Positions 53,282-63,429 are shown, counted from the first letter of the stretch. The stretch: 64,000 bases of DNA from Burkholderia glumae LMG 2196 = ATCC 33617 (GCF_000960995.1 NZ_CP009435.1:2852001-2916000); one strand, 5' to 3'. A program made the numbers and translations. Notes: generated by a model from the letters alone, not told the origin.

Positions 53282-54100
53282 TTACTCAACCGATATTTCA
53301 TCCAAATGCCGCTGAGTGGTTTCTACTGACCGCCGGATATATTCCGAGTATCCAATTTTCTCTACCGTCGGTTCGCCGGGGATTTCAAGCGCGTAGACGA
53401 TATCAGCGGGCAGGCAATCAAGAATTCCCTTGACGTCGAGCCCCCCCTCCCCCGGCAAGCGTCGTTCGCAGCGCGCCGTGTAAATCGCTTGAGCCAGACT
53501 GACAGGATGATCGGCAGGCGCATCGCACACATGCGCCCATTTGAACCAATCGCGTGGCAGCGTCGCGAGCAACTCGAGACTCGAGTAGGATCGGTCAAAG
53601 TGCAACAGATCGACCAACATGGTGGCGTTCTGGCGATTCACCTCGCGCAGCACGCGAGCCGCCTCGACCAGATTCGGCGTGTCGGTCCAGGAAACAAATT
53701 CGAGGCTGACATTGAGATTCAACGGCTTCGCCATGTCGCAAAAAGCGCCAAACCTGTCGACGGCGCGGCTTCGGTCCCAATCCGGCAACTGGGTCAGCAC
53801 GTATTTCGCTCCCAGCTCTGCACCGGCCTCGAGAAAATCCTGATAGTGGAGATGATCGCGAAGTGGGTCCATGCGAGCCGCTTCGATATCCCATACTTTG
53901 ATGCCGGTCGCGGCCAGTCGGGCCTTGGTTTCCCGCATCAGGGCCCGATCGTTGATCAAATCGTAGAGTGGCTCGTCGGGCGTGGTGCGGTTGAGCCGCA
54001 GCCCTACATACTGGGCGCCTGCGTTGCTCGCCGCCTCGATGAGCTGAGGGGGATTGAGTCCTAAAGCTGTCAGATGCGCAATCGAATAGGCATTATTCAT
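53282..54100 (-). CDS. Sugar-phosphate isomerase/epimerase-like TIM-barrel protein (AP endonuclease 2 superfamily)
   Basis: 272 aa. The pattern of xylose-isomerase-like TIM barrels is seen: LEFVSWTDTPN, MLVDLLHFDRS, WAHVCDAP and LPGEGGLDVKGIL, whose Glu, Asp and His bind a metal. It shares an operon with the flavoprotein and may work on the same compound. The start is the ATG at 54100, without a strong ribosome site. Confidence 0.82.
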   Translation of the reverse strand: MNNAYSIAHLTALGLNPPQLIEAASNAGAQYVGLRLNRTTPDEPLYDLINDRALMRETKARLAATGIKVWDIEAARMDPLRDHLHYQDFLEAGAELGAKYVLTQLPDWDRSRAVDRFGAFCDMAKPLNLNVSLEFVSWTDTPNLVEAARVLREVNRQNATMLVDLLHFDRSYSSLELLATLPRDWFKWAHVCDAPADHPVSLAQAIYTARCERRLPGEGGLDVKGILDCLPADIVYALEIPGEPTVEKIGYSEYIRRSVETTQRHLDEISVE

Positions 54101-55023
54101 GACTGTTTGCAGGATAAATCATCCCAAAGATAGATTTGAAATCAAAATGGCAGGCCGGCGAGGAAATACATGATGGAAACTTCCGCTTCGACAAAAGCGC
54201 AGCACGATCACGGCGAGTCGACCTGGAATGTCCGGGCGCCATTCAAATAACGGTGACACGGTCTTGCCTGCGGATACCCTCTTTCAACTTGAATCATGAA
54301 GCTCGTTTGCATTTGCGACGCACCCGATCTGTCCGCGGTGCCAAGCAGTGCGCAGCGCGAAATATCACCGTGATTGGCCCGGCAAACCCCATGCATTGCC
54401 ACGAGATGTGAAATCCGGCCGCATGCGCATTGACGCGACAAGCCGGGCCTACGCGGCCGGCGGGCCGCCGGCATTGGGGGCCGCTTGCACGCCCTGCCGC
54501 ACGCGGCAGACCAGCTCGACTTCTCGCGCACCACCCGCTTCCACGCACCGTCGCCAGCGGCACGCAGCTCGCCCGCCGGGATATCCTCCGGCGCGCCAAG
54601 CAGTCCTGATGAAACCGATGCCAATGGTTTCATTGCAATCCACTGCCCTCATGGAAAGCAATGCATCAAATCGAATTCGTCCATTTCGATATCAATTCAA
54701 AAATGATTCACATCGCAAGCAACCTGGCATTGCAAAACTTCGTGAAACGCAAGACGATTACGCTATTTCGCCAACCATATCAATTTGTTAACTATCTGGT
54801 TAGTTTACGAATATTATCACGGAGATTTTTTACAGACAATACAATTCTTCATAACATAATTGAGCAGCCGGATAATTCCAATAATTTCCCATTAATTAAA
54901 TATTTCTTGAATTCGAATTCATTTCGTTTCTAAAAAAATAAAATCATTGAGGGCCGTGAATTTTCTGGTATATGCTGCTTGCCTCGTTGAAAGCCCGCGC
55001 ACGTCGTGACGAGCCAAGAGACG
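54101..55023. other. Gene-poor stretch with an AT-rich core
   Basis: About 920 bp. The left part is GC-rich with no credible gene. From about 54660 to 54960 the DNA becomes strongly AT-rich, which is sharply foreign to the region. It may be a decayed insertion or a promoter-rich scrap. No repeat or tRNA is seen. Confidence 0.45.
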
Positions 55024-55146
55024 ATGAGCACGAAGCTGGACGAGGACATCGAGCGCTGGGCAGTCGAGCACGAGGGCGCGCTTGCGACGGACATCCGCCG
55101 GCGCCGATCAAGGCGAGGCGTGGCAGGAGCGGCGCAAACGGGCTGA
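55024..55146 (+). pseudogene. Remnant of an IS-associated small helix-turn-helix protein
   Basis: 40 aa. MSTKLDEDIERWAVEHEGAL matches, as I recall, the start of the DUF1153-type accessory proteins of certain insertion sequences, which run to about 95 aa. The similarity fades after about 25 residues and the frame stops early. Confidence 0.45.
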
Positions 55147-55287
55147 CCGCACAACCGAGTGAAGCCGATTCGAATCGCGCCATCCATCGAGCGTCTGCTC
55201 TGCAGACACGTTTTGCTCACCACCCAGATCGACCGTGCCCGCCAATCAATCCCCTTTCCGCCGTGCGCCGCGCGCCACCCATACACG

Positions 55288-56181
55288 ATGAACATCGGCA
55301 TTCTTTATGCATTTCTCGCCTTCTTTCTTTGGGGGCTTTTTCCTATCTACTTCAAGGCGCTGCATGCGATTTCGCCGCTCGAAATACTTTCACATCGAAT
55401 GGCGTGGTCGCTGGTGTTCATTGCCATCCTGTTGACGGTTCGGCGAAACTGGAACTGGCTGCCCATTTCCCTGCGTGAACCGCGCACCGTCCTACGCTTT
55501 GCGTCGTGCGCTACCTTGCTATCCGCCAACTGGGGGATCTATATCTGGGCAGTCAATTCGGGGCGAGTCGTGGAGGCCAGCCTCGGCTATTTCATCAACC
55601 CCTTGGCGAACGTATTACTGGGTTTCGTGTTTTTGCATGAGCGGCTGCGGCAGTGGCAATGGGTAGCCGTGGCCACCGCAACTGTCGGCGTGCTGTGGCT
55701 GACTTGGCAGAACGGTGCGCCCCCGTGGGTGAGTCTCGTGCTCGGCTTAACCTTCGGCAGCTACGGACTGCTACGTAAAACCGCGCAACTCGGTGCACTG
55801 GAAGGACTCGCGCTCGAGACGCTATTGCTGTTCCCCGTCGTCTTCCTATATCTGTTGTGGCTGGCAGCCCATGGCGAATCGGGCTTCGTCGCGGCACCGA
55901 TCGGGATCAAGCTGCTGCTCGCGGCAGCAGGCCCGGTGAGCGCCATACCGCTGCTGCTGTTTGCGGCCGGCGCCCGGCGCATCCCCTTGTCGCTGTTGGG
56001 TATCGTGCAGTACGTTACCCCCACCATCCAGCTGCTGCTTGGCGTATTGGTCTACCGGGAGACGTTCGGCCTGGTGAAACTGGTCGGCTATGGTGCAATC
56101 TGGGCGGCGCTTGTCATCTATGCCGCCGAGGGCGTGTGGCGGGCCCGCGGAGCAGTACCCTCCGCGCCCCGCTCGACATGA
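55288..56181 (+). CDS. rarD: RarD, EamA-family transporter
   Basis: 297 aa with about ten membrane helices. The RarD opening (LYAFLAFFLWGLFPIYFKAL) and NWGIYIWAVNSGRVVEASLGYFINPL, then GSYGLLRK, are diagnostic. The ATG at 55288 begins the hydrophobic core. It carries two EamA repeats. A very long hairpin follows the gene. Confidence 0.92.
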   Translation: MNIGILYAFLAFFLWGLFPIYFKALHAISPLEILSHRMAWSLVFIAILLTVRRNWNWLPISLREPRTVLRFASCATLLSANWGIYIWAVNSGRVVEASLGYFINPLANVLLGFVFLHERLRQWQWVAVATATVGVLWLTWQNGAPPWVSLVLGLTFGSYGLLRKTAQLGALEGLALETLLLFPVVFLYLLWLAAHGESGFVAAPIGIKLLLAAAGPVSAIPLLLFAAGARRIPLSLLGIVQYVTPTIQLLLGVLVYRETFGLVKLVGYGAIWAALVIYAAEGVWRARGAVPSAPRST

Positions 56182-56332
56182 CACATCCCCGCCCTTTGAC
56201 GGGCGGTTGAAAAGGTCTTGGCGGACGGATGGCGTAAGGAAATCCGGCCTCTCGTGACGGCCAGGATGCTGCTCGCGCCACCTCGCGGCTCCTCGCGGCT
56301 GTTCGGCCGGCCCACGCGAAGCCGCCGGCAAC

Positions 56333-56392
56333 GACAAGGGCCGATCGGGTGGCCCGGCCGCATCGGCCGGGCCACCACGATCGGCCCTTGTC
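56333..56392. terminator. 28-bp hairpin between convergent rarD and the arabinose operon
   Basis: The left arm 56333-56360 pairs with 56364-56392 over its whole length apart from one unpaired base; the loop is only 3 nt. It lies between two convergent transcription units, so it probably ends both. Confidence 0.75.
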
Positions 56393-56431
56393 ATCCTCTT
56401 CACACGCGGGCCGGCCAGGCCGGCCTCGCGT

Positions 56432-57442
56432 TCACACGGCCCGCTTGCTGCGCCGGAACTGGTCGAACAGCACGGCCAGCAGCAGGATGCCGCCGCGAAT
56501 CAGGTACTGGTAGAAGGTCGGCACGTTCACGAGGCTCATCGCGTCCTGCACGGCGCCCATGATCAGCACGCCCACCAGCACGCCGGCGATGGTGGCCACG
56601 CCGCCCGTCAGCGACACGCCGCCGAGCACGCAGGCCGAAATCACGCCCAGTTCCAGCCCCACCGAGGTCTTCGGATCGCCGAGGCTCATGCGCGAGGCCA
56701 GCATCACGCCGGCGAAGCCCGTGACGAGCCCCTGCAGCACGAACACCGTGATCTTGATGCGCGTGACCGACAGCCCCGCGAGCAGCGCGGCCTCGCTGTT
56801 GCCGCCCACGGCCAGCACGTTCTTGCCGAACACGGTCTTCTTGAGCAGGAAGCCGAACACCACGAAGCCGACGATGTTGCTCCAGATCGGGAACGAGATG
56901 CCGAGGAACGAGCCGCTGCCGAGGTCGAAGAAGCGCTCCTCGGAGATCATCACCGCGTCGCCGTTCGAGGTCAGGAACGCGAGCCCGCGCACCGCCTCCA
57001 TCATGGCCAGCGTGGCGATCAGCGAGTTGATGCGGAACCGCGCGATCAGCACGCCGTTGACGAGGCCCACGGCGCCGCCCGCCAGCACGCCGGCGGCCAC
57101 GCCGAGCAGCACGCTGTGCGAGGCGGTGATCACGGTGGAGGCCACCACGCCCGAGAACGCGACGATCGAGGCCACCGAGAGGTCCACCTCGCCGAGCGCG
57201 AGCACGAACATCATGGTCACGGCGATCGAGCCGATCAGCGTGACCGACAGCAGCAGGCCCTGGATGTTGCGGGTCGTGAGGAAGTCGGGCACGGTCGCCG
57301 AGAGCACGGCGAACAGCACCACGAACACCACCACGATGCCCGACTTGTTGATCATGTCCCACGCCCGCGCACGCGCGGGCGTGATCGGCGCGGCGGCCTC
57401 GTTGGCGGAGGGCGTACCCTTTGGCTGCATGGCTTGATTCAT
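56432..57442 (-). CDS. araH: L-arabinose-type ABC permease (AraH-like)
   Basis: 336 aa with about nine or ten membrane helices in the BPD_transp_2 pattern (MMFVLALGEVDLSVASIVAFSG; LGVISACVLGGVSLTGGVATI). The start at 57442 (MNQAMQPKG) is the one giving a short cytoplasmic lead. Last gene of the minus-strand arabinose operon. Confidence 0.88.
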   Translation of the reverse strand: MNQAMQPKGTPSANEAAAPITPARARAWDMINKSGIVVVFVVLFAVLSATVPDFLTTRNIQGLLLSVTLIGSIAVTMMFVLALGEVDLSVASIVAFSGVVASTVITASHSVLLGVAAGVLAGGAVGLVNGVLIARFRINSLIATLAMMEAVRGLAFLTSNGDAVMISEERFFDLGSGSFLGISFPIWSNIVGFVVFGFLLKKTVFGKNVLAVGGNSEAALLAGLSVTRIKITVFVLQGLVTGFAGVMLASRMSLGDPKTSVGLELGVISACVLGGVSLTGGVATIAGVLVGVLIMGAVQDAMSLVNVPTFYQYLIRGGILLLAVLFDQFRRSKRAV

Positions 57443-57504
57443 TTCCGGTCCATCGTTTCGAAACGGCGCGCCGCGAAGCTCGCAGGCGCGCCGCAGTGGT
57501 TGGC

Positions 57505-59046
57505 TCAGCGCGGCAGCGCGAGCTTGATCAGTTCGTCGGGCGAGGCCTCGGCCTTCGGCACGCTGCCGACGATGCGCCCCTCGCGCATCACCACGATGCG
57601 GTCGGCCACGCCGATCACCTCGGCCAGATCGCTCGATACCATCACCACCGCGCGCCCGGCCTCGGCCAGGTCGTACAGCAGGTGGTAGATCTCGGCGCGC
57701 GCGCCCACGTCGATGCCGCGCGTGGGCTCGTCCATCAGGAACACCTCGATGCGCTCGGCCAGCCAGCGCGACAGGATCACCTTCTGCTGGTTGCCGCCCG
57801 AGAGCGTGCCGATCGCGGTATCGCCGTTGCGCGTCTTGATCGCGAGCTTGCGGATGTACTCCTGCGCGAGTTCGCGCTCGCGCCTTTCGTTGAGCAGGAA
57901 GCGCGCGGGGCTGAAATGGCGCCGCGCGCTGATGTTCAGGTTGTCGGCCACCGACGCGATCGCGACGATGCCCTCCTGCTTGCGGTCCTCTGGGCACAGC
58001 GCGATGCCGGCGCGCACCGCGTCGCGCGGGCTCGCGAAGTTCATGCGCCGGCCGCCCAGCTCGACGTGCCCGGCGCTCGCGCGCACCGCGCCGTAGATCA
58101 GCTTCATCAGCTCGGAGCGCCCCGCGCCCACCAGTCCGAAGAAGCCCACGATCTCGCCGCGCCGCGCCGTAAACGACAAGGGCTCGGCCAGGCCCGGCCC
58201 CATCAGCCCCTTCGCCTCGAGCAGCACCTCGCCCGTCGCGCGCGGCCGGTAGCCGTACACGTCGGCGATCGAGCGCCCCACCATCGCCGCGATCAGGCGG
58301 TTGCGATCGAGGTCGGCCACCGAGTCGAAGGTCTCGATGCGGCGGCCGTCGCGGAACACCGTGACGCGGTCGCACAACGCATCGACCTCGTCCATGCGGT
58401 GCGTGACGTAGATGATCGCGCGCCCGTCGGCACGCAGCGCGTCGATGATGCGAAACAGGTTCTTGGTCTCGCGCGCCGACAGCGAACTGGTGGGCTCGTC
58501 GAACGCGATCACGCGCGCGTCGCGCATCAGCGCCTTGCCGATCTCGATCATCTGGCGCTGGCCGATCGAGAGATCCTTCACCGGCGTGCGCGGATCGATG
58601 CGCTCGCCGAGCCGTTGCAGTTCGTCGGTGGCGCGCTTGACGAGCGCGCGCTCGTCGAGCACGCCGAGGCGGTTCGGCAGTTGCCCGAGCATCAGGTTTT
58701 CCGCCACCGTCAGCTCGGGTACGAGATGCAGCTCCTGGTAGATGATCGCGATGCCGGCATCGATCGCCGCGCGCGTGGTGGCGAAGCGGCGCTCGACGCC
58801 GGCCAGCCGCAGCGTGCCTTCCTGCGGCTGGTTCAGGCCCGACAGCACCTTCAGCAGCGTGGACTTGCCGGCGCCGTTCTCGCCCATCAGGCCGTGTACC
58901 TCGCCCGCGCGCACCGCGAGCGAGACCTGATCGAGCGCGCGCACGCCCGGAAAGCTGACGGTGATGCCGTCGAGCTCCAGGTAGGGGCGCGCGGCGTCGC
59001 CGCCTGCCGGGGCCGGGCCCGCGTCCGTCATGAGTTGATCAGTCAT
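57505..59046 (-). CDS. araG: L-arabinose-type ABC ATPase with two nucleotide domains (AraG-like)
   Basis: 513 aa. Two ABC domains: the first with GENGAGKST and LSIGQRQMIEIGKAL, the second with a degenerate Walker A (GLVGAGRSEL) but a good signature LSGGNQQKVILSRWL. This double layout is standard for ribose/arabinose/xylose importers. It lies between the binding-protein and permease genes. Confidence 0.9.
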   Translation of the reverse strand: MTDQLMTDAGPAPAGGDAARPYLELDGITVSFPGVRALDQVSLAVRAGEVHGLMGENGAGKSTLLKVLSGLNQPQEGTLRLAGVERRFATTRAAIDAGIAIIYQELHLVPELTVAENLMLGQLPNRLGVLDERALVKRATDELQRLGERIDPRTPVKDLSIGQRQMIEIGKALMRDARVIAFDEPTSSLSARETKNLFRIIDALRADGRAIIYVTHRMDEVDALCDRVTVFRDGRRIETFDSVADLDRNRLIAAMVGRSIADVYGYRPRATGEVLLEAKGLMGPGLAEPLSFTARRGEIVGFFGLVGAGRSELMKLIYGAVRASAGHVELGGRRMNFASPRDAVRAGIALCPEDRKQEGIVAIASVADNLNISARRHFSPARFLLNERRERELAQEYIRKLAIKTRNGDTAIGTLSGGNQQKVILSRWLAERIEVFLMDEPTRGIDVGARAEIYHLLYDLAEAGRAVVMVSSDLAEVIGVADRIVVMREGRIVGSVPKAEASPDELIKLALPR

Positions 59047-59082
59047 TGCATGCCGCCTGTCGGTCGCCTCGTTGCATCATCC

Positions 59083-60087
59083 TCAGATCCCGAGTTCGGC
59101 GCGCACCGCCTTCCAGTTCTCGCGCGTCATCAGCGTGCCGGTGGTCTGGGTGTCGAGCGGCGGCTGCTTGCCGGTGCGGATCCAGTTCACCAGGTTCTGT
59201 GCGCTTTGCTTGCCGTGGTTGGTCGAGCTCACGGCGATGGTGCCGTAGAAGCCGGTCGGCTGGGTCTTCTGGAACTCGGCGAAGGCCTCGCCGGCACCGT
59301 TGATGCCCACCCCGATCACGTCGGCGCTCGGCACGTGCAGCTGCTCGGTGGCGCGCACGGCGCCCAGCACCGATTCCTCGTTCAGCGCGAAGATCACCCA
59401 CTTGTGGATGTTCGGATGCTGGGCGAGCACCGGCGAGGCCGCGTTGAAGCCGCCTTCGTCGTCGGTGGTCTTCTGCGGCGCGTCGAAGATGTTCTGCTTG
59501 AGGAAGCCGCCGGCCAGCAGCGACTGGGTCGCGCCGTCGGTGCGCAGCTTGGCGGTGGGCAGCTCGTAGTCGGTGATGCGCAGCGCGCCGACTTCCTCGG
59601 GCTTCCAGCCGCGCTTCTTCATCTCGTCGATGATCGCCTGGCCGACCTGGTTGCCGATCTTGAACGCGGACATGCCGAGGTGCGGCACGTTCGGCAGCGG
59701 CTTGCCGGACGAATCGACGAGCTGGTCGTCCACCGTCACGAACTTCATGTTGTACTGCTTGGCGCGGCGCTCGATGGCCGGCCCGAGGCGCACGTCGGGC
59801 GCGCAGATCACGAAGCCCTTGGCGCCTTGCGCGCCGAGGTTGTCGATCGCGGCCAGCACCTTCTCGCCGTCGGGCGTGCCGATGTTGACGACCGAGAAGT
59901 TCTCCTTCTGGCCGAGCGCGGTGGCCGCCTTCTGCTCGTTGATGAACCATGCCTGCTCGGGCATCTTGACCAGGAAGCCGATCTTCAGGGGCGCCTCGGC
60001 GCTGGCCGTGCCGGCGAAGCCGAGCGGCGCGGCGCACATGGCTGCGAGCAGGACGCGCAGGGTCAGGCGGCGGGTGTTGCGAATCAT
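59083..60087 (-). CDS. araF: L-arabinose-binding periplasmic protein (AraF-like)
   Basis: 334 aa with a signal peptide (cleavage near ASA-EAP). The mature part LKIGFLVKMPEQAWFINEQKAA, GAKGFVICAPDVRLGPAIERRAK and VTVDDQLVDSSGK follows E. coli AraF closely. gaggag lies before the ATG. Binds L-arabinose, possibly also D-galactose. Confidence 0.9.
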   Translation of the reverse strand: MIRNTRRLTLRVLLAAMCAAPLGFAGTASAEAPLKIGFLVKMPEQAWFINEQKAATALGQKENFSVVNIGTPDGEKVLAAIDNLGAQGAKGFVICAPDVRLGPAIERRAKQYNMKFVTVDDQLVDSSGKPLPNVPHLGMSAFKIGNQVGQAIIDEMKKRGWKPEEVGALRITDYELPTAKLRTDGATQSLLAGGFLKQNIFDAPQKTTDDEGGFNAASPVLAQHPNIHKWVIFALNEESVLGAVRATEQLHVPSADVIGVGINGAGEAFAEFQKTQPTGFYGTIAVSSTNHGKQSAQNLVNWIRTGKQPPLDTQTTGTLMTRENWKAVRAELGI

Positions 60088-60130
60088 GTTTCTGTCTCCT
60101 CGGTTATGGTGATGATCGAGGCCGGGCCGT

Positions 60131-61069
60131 TCAGTGACCGAACGGCTCGACCTCGACGTGCTTGCCCAGCATGAATGCGTCGGCCACGAGCCGCAGCGGG
60201 CTCACGTCGACGTCGTCGGTGCCATGGCCGATCAGCCAGTGGAACCGCTCGTAGAGCGAGGCGTATTCGCGCTCGGCATCGAGCGCGACCGCCTCGCCGG
60301 CAATCGTCAGGCGCTTGCCGCCCTCGGCGATCGACAGCCGTCCGTCGGCGGTGTCGACATCGATCTCCCATTGCTCGACCGGGCCGTGGCGCCAGTCGAA
60401 TTCGGCGCGCACCGGCGCGCCGGCCGCGTCCACGCAGTCCAGCTCGGCGGCGATCGGCGTCGCGCAGTCGGCCGGCACGTGCAGCGTGGCCGCGCGCAGC
60501 AGCACCGGGTTCGGCAGGATCTGCGTGACGATCGACAGCGCGTTGATGCCCGGATCGAACACGCCGAGGCCGCCCGCCTCCCAGATCCACTGCTGCCCGG
60601 GATGCCAGCGCCGCACGTCCTCCTTCCAGCGCACCTGCACCTCGCGCACCTCGCGTCCGGCCAGCCAGGCGCGGGCCGGCTCCACCGCGCTCGCATGGCG
60701 CGAATGCCAGGTGGCGAACAGCGTGCGGTTGTGCTGGCGCGCCAGCGCGCGCAGCGCCTCCACCTCGCTCACGCCGGCGCCGGGCGGCTTTTCGAGCATC
60801 ACGTGCTTGCCGGCCAGCAGCGCGGCGCGCGCCTGCTCGTAGCGGACCTGCGGCGGGGCACACAGCGAGACGGCGTGAAGGCCCGGCTCGGCGGCCAGCA
60901 GCGCCGCGAGATCGGGGTAGTTGCGCACCGCCTCGACCTGCGCGTTACGGCTCGCGGCGGCCACCAGCTGGAAGCCCGGATTGGTGGCGATGGCGGGCAG
61001 GTGCTGGTCGCGCGCGATCTTGCCGACGCCGACGATGCCGAGGGTATAGGTAGTCGTGTTGATGGTCAT
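60131..61069 (-). CDS. L-arabinose 1-dehydrogenase (Gfo/Idh/MocA family)
   Basis: 312 aa. N-terminal Rossmann LGIVGVGKIARDQHLPAI, then EKPPGAGVSEVEAL (the EKP catalytic Lys). It closely resembles the Azospirillum L-arabinose 1-dehydrogenase (QVRWKEDVRRWHPGQQWIW is shared, as I recall). First step of the non-phosphorylative pathway: L-arabinose to the lactone with NAD(P)+. Next to the AraF gene and a 2-keto-3-deoxyarabonate dehydratase gene, so the assignment is supported by context. The enzyme may also accept D-galactose. Confidence 0.88.
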   Translation of the reverse strand: MTINTTTYTLGIVGVGKIARDQHLPAIATNPGFQLVAAASRNAQVEAVRNYPDLAALLAAEPGLHAVSLCAPPQVRYEQARAALLAGKHVMLEKPPGAGVSEVEALRALARQHNRTLFATWHSRHASAVEPARAWLAGREVREVQVRWKEDVRRWHPGQQWIWEAGGLGVFDPGINALSIVTQILPNPVLLRAATLHVPADCATPIAAELDCVDAAGAPVRAEFDWRHGPVEQWEIDVDTADGRLSIAEGGKRLTIAGEAVALDAEREYASLYERFHWLIGHGTDDVDVSPLRLVADAFMLGKHVEVEPFGH

Positions 61070-61081
61070 GGTCCGTGGATC

Positions 61082-62011
61082 TCACTTGCCCCAGCGCAGC
61101 ACGAGCGGGTCGAGCCGGCGCGCGATCGCGAGCAGCTCGGCGCGCGTGTCCGGATGGATGGCCGGCAGCGGATGGCGCGGCAGCTCGCAGTCGATCACGC
61201 CGCCCTCCTTCATCAGCGCCTTGCAGGCCAGCAGGCCGGCCTGGCGGTTCTCGTGGTTGATGAGCGGCAGCCACTGCTGGTACAGCGCGTAGGCGTCGTC
61301 GGCGCGGCCCTCGCGATGCGCCGCCAGGATCGGCCGGATGCCGTCCGGATAGCCGCCGCCCGTCATCGCGCCGGTCGCGCCGGCGTTCAGGTCGGCCAGC
61401 AGCGTGATCGCCTCCTCGCCGTCCCACGGCCCTTCCACGGCATCGCCGCCCAGCCGGATCAGCTCGCGCAGCTTGTTGGCCGCGCCCGGCGTCTCGATCT
61501 TGAAGTAGGCCACCTGCTCGACCTCGCGCGCGAGCTTCGCGAGGAACGGCGCGGACAGCACCGTGCCGCTCGCGGGCGCGTCCTGGATCATGATCGGGAT
61601 GTCGATCGCGTCCGACACGCGCGCGTAGAACTCCTGGATCGCCGGCTCCGGCACGCGGAACGTCGCGCCGTGGTAGGGCGGCATGATCATCACCATGGCC
61701 GCGCCCTGCTCCTGCGCGCGCCGGCTGCGCGCCGCGCAGATGCCGGTGCCGTAGTGGGTGGTGGTGACGATCACCGGCACGCGGCCGGCCACGTGCTCGA
61801 GCACGGTGCGCGTGATCAGCTCGCGCTCGTCGTCAGCGAGCGAGAACTGCTCGGAGAAGTTCGCGAGGATGCACAGGCCGTCCGAGCCGGCGTCGATCAT
61901 GAAATCGACGGCGCGCTTCTGGCTCGCCAGATCCAGCTCGCCGGTCTCGGTGAAGGTGGTCGGCACGACGGGGAAAACGCCGCGGTAGCGGGGGGAGCGA
62001 CTCGTATTCAT
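61082..62011 (-). CDS. L-2-keto-3-deoxyarabonate dehydratase (DHDPS/NAL family)
   Basis: 309 aa. The Schiff-base Lys is in VAYFKIETPGA and the Tyr in TTTHYGTG. The opening RYRGVFPVVPTTFTETGELD is typical of this branch. It turns L-2-keto-3-deoxyarabonate into alpha-ketoglutarate semialdehyde, the third enzyme of the pathway. aaggac lies just before the ATG at 62011. The longer frame upstream is not coding. The gene sits 12 bp before the dehydrogenase gene. Confidence 0.87.
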   Translation of the reverse strand: MNTSRSPRYRGVFPVVPTTFTETGELDLASQKRAVDFMIDAGSDGLCILANFSEQFSLADDERELITRTVLEHVAGRVPVIVTTTHYGTGICAARSRRAQEQGAAMVMIMPPYHGATFRVPEPAIQEFYARVSDAIDIPIMIQDAPASGTVLSAPFLAKLAREVEQVAYFKIETPGAANKLRELIRLGGDAVEGPWDGEEAITLLADLNAGATGAMTGGGYPDGIRPILAAHREGRADDAYALYQQWLPLINHENRQAGLLACKALMKEGGVIDCELPRHPLPAIHPDTRAELLAIARRLDPLVLRWGK

Positions 62012-62067
62012 GGTGTCCTTCGGTCCTGCCTGGATAGCGTCGATAAACGGATCATGCGGAAGCGGCG

Positions 62068-63414
62068 TCACGGCTGGCGCGCGAGCGCGCCGTCGCGCTC
62101 GTCGCGCGGCGGCCTGGCCAGCGCGGCGCGCACGACGAACGTCATCAGCACCGCGAACAGCAGCGTCGCCGCGAGGAAATAGAGGCCGGCCGCGAGGCTG
62201 CCGGTGGCGTCCTTGATCAGGCCCACGCCGTAGGGGCCGAAATAGCCGCCCAGGTTGGCCAGCGAGTTGATCGTCGCGATCCCCACGGCCGCGCTCGGCC
62301 CGCTCAGGAACTCGCCCGGCAGCGCCCAGACCACGGTCTGGATCGAGTAGAGCGAGAACGCGGTCAGGCTCAGCAGCAGCAGTTGCAGGGCCGGCGCGTG
62401 GACCCACGCGCTCGCGGCCAGCGTCAGGCCGCCCGCGGTGGTGACCACCACGATGTGGCCGTAGCGCTCGCGGCGGCGGTCCGAGTGGCGCGGCACGATC
62501 AGCAGGCCGGCCACCGCGAACAGGTACGGCACGGCCGACAGCCAGCCCGCCGTGGCATCGCTCACGCCGAAGCCCTTGATGATGGTGGGCAGCCACAGCG
62601 ACAGCCCGTAGATGCTGATCGGGAACGGCAGGTACAGCGCGGCCAGCAGCAGCACGCGGCGGTCCTTCAGGGCGCTGAGCGCATTGCGATGCGGGTCGAG
62701 CGCGTGGCTGCGCTGGTCGGCGGCCAGCTCGCGCTCGATCCAGCGGCGCTCGGTCTCGCCGAGCCAGCGCGCCTGGGCCGGCGATTCGGGCAGCACGCGC
62801 AGCGTCGGCACGCTGAGCAGCACCGCCGGCAGCCCGGTGGCGATGAACAGCAACTGCCAGTTGGCGAGGCCGAACAGGCCGTGCGTTTCCAGCAGCGCAC
62901 CGGCCAGCGGCCCGGTGACGATGCCGGCGACCGGCTGCGCGAGCACCAGCAGGCCGATCACGCCGGCGCGATGGCGCATCGGGAACCATTGCGTGAGGAA
63001 ATAGAGGATGCCGGGAAAGAGGCCCGCCTCGGCCGCGCCGAGCAGGAAGCGCAGCGCGTAGAAGCTGTGCGGGCCGCTGACCCAGGCCATCGCCATGGTG
63101 ATCACGCCCCACGTAAACAGGATGCGCGCGAACCAGACGCGCGCGCCGTAGCGCGACAGCGCCAGGTTGCTCGGCACCTCGCAGAGGAAATAGCCGACGA
63201 AGAACAGCCCCGCGCCGAGCCCATAGGCGGCGTCGCTCAGGCCCACGGCCGCGTTCATGTGCAGCTTGGCGAAGCCCACCACGGTGCGATCCACATAGGC
63301 CACCACGTAGATCAGCGCGAGGAACGGCACCAGCCGCCGGGCGATATGGCCGACGATCTGCCGCTCCTGCGCGCCTTCGGTGGCACCGGCATGCCCGTCC
63401 TGCGAATTCGTCAT
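62068..63414 (-). CDS. MFS sugar-acid transporter (anion:cation symporter type)
   Basis: 448 aa with about 12 membrane helices. YVVAYVDRTVVGFAKLHMN and LGAGLFFVGYFLCEVPSNLALSRYGAR are typical of the ACS/D-galactonate branch. aaggagacacg precedes the ATG at 63414. In this operon it is a good candidate for uptake of L-arabonate or a related sugar acid. Confidence 0.87.
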   Translation of the reverse strand: MTNSQDGHAGATEGAQERQIVGHIARRLVPFLALIYVVAYVDRTVVGFAKLHMNAAVGLSDAAYGLGAGLFFVGYFLCEVPSNLALSRYGARVWFARILFTWGVITMAMAWVSGPHSFYALRFLLGAAEAGLFPGILYFLTQWFPMRHRAGVIGLLVLAQPVAGIVTGPLAGALLETHGLFGLANWQLLFIATGLPAVLLSVPTLRVLPESPAQARWLGETERRWIERELAADQRSHALDPHRNALSALKDRRVLLLAALYLPFPISIYGLSLWLPTIIKGFGVSDATAGWLSAVPYLFAVAGLLIVPRHSDRRRERYGHIVVVTTAGGLTLAASAWVHAPALQLLLLSLTAFSLYSIQTVVWALPGEFLSGPSAAVGIATINSLANLGGYFGPYGVGLIKDATGSLAAGLYFLAATLLFAVLMTFVVRAALARPPRDERDGALARQP

Positions 63415-63429
63415 CGTGTCTCCTTGAAC

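Noticed and set aside
57421..62182. Long plus-strand frames across the arabinose operon.
   Set aside because: Antisense shadows of well-recognised ABC transporter and dehydrogenase genes; no motifs and no ribosome sites.
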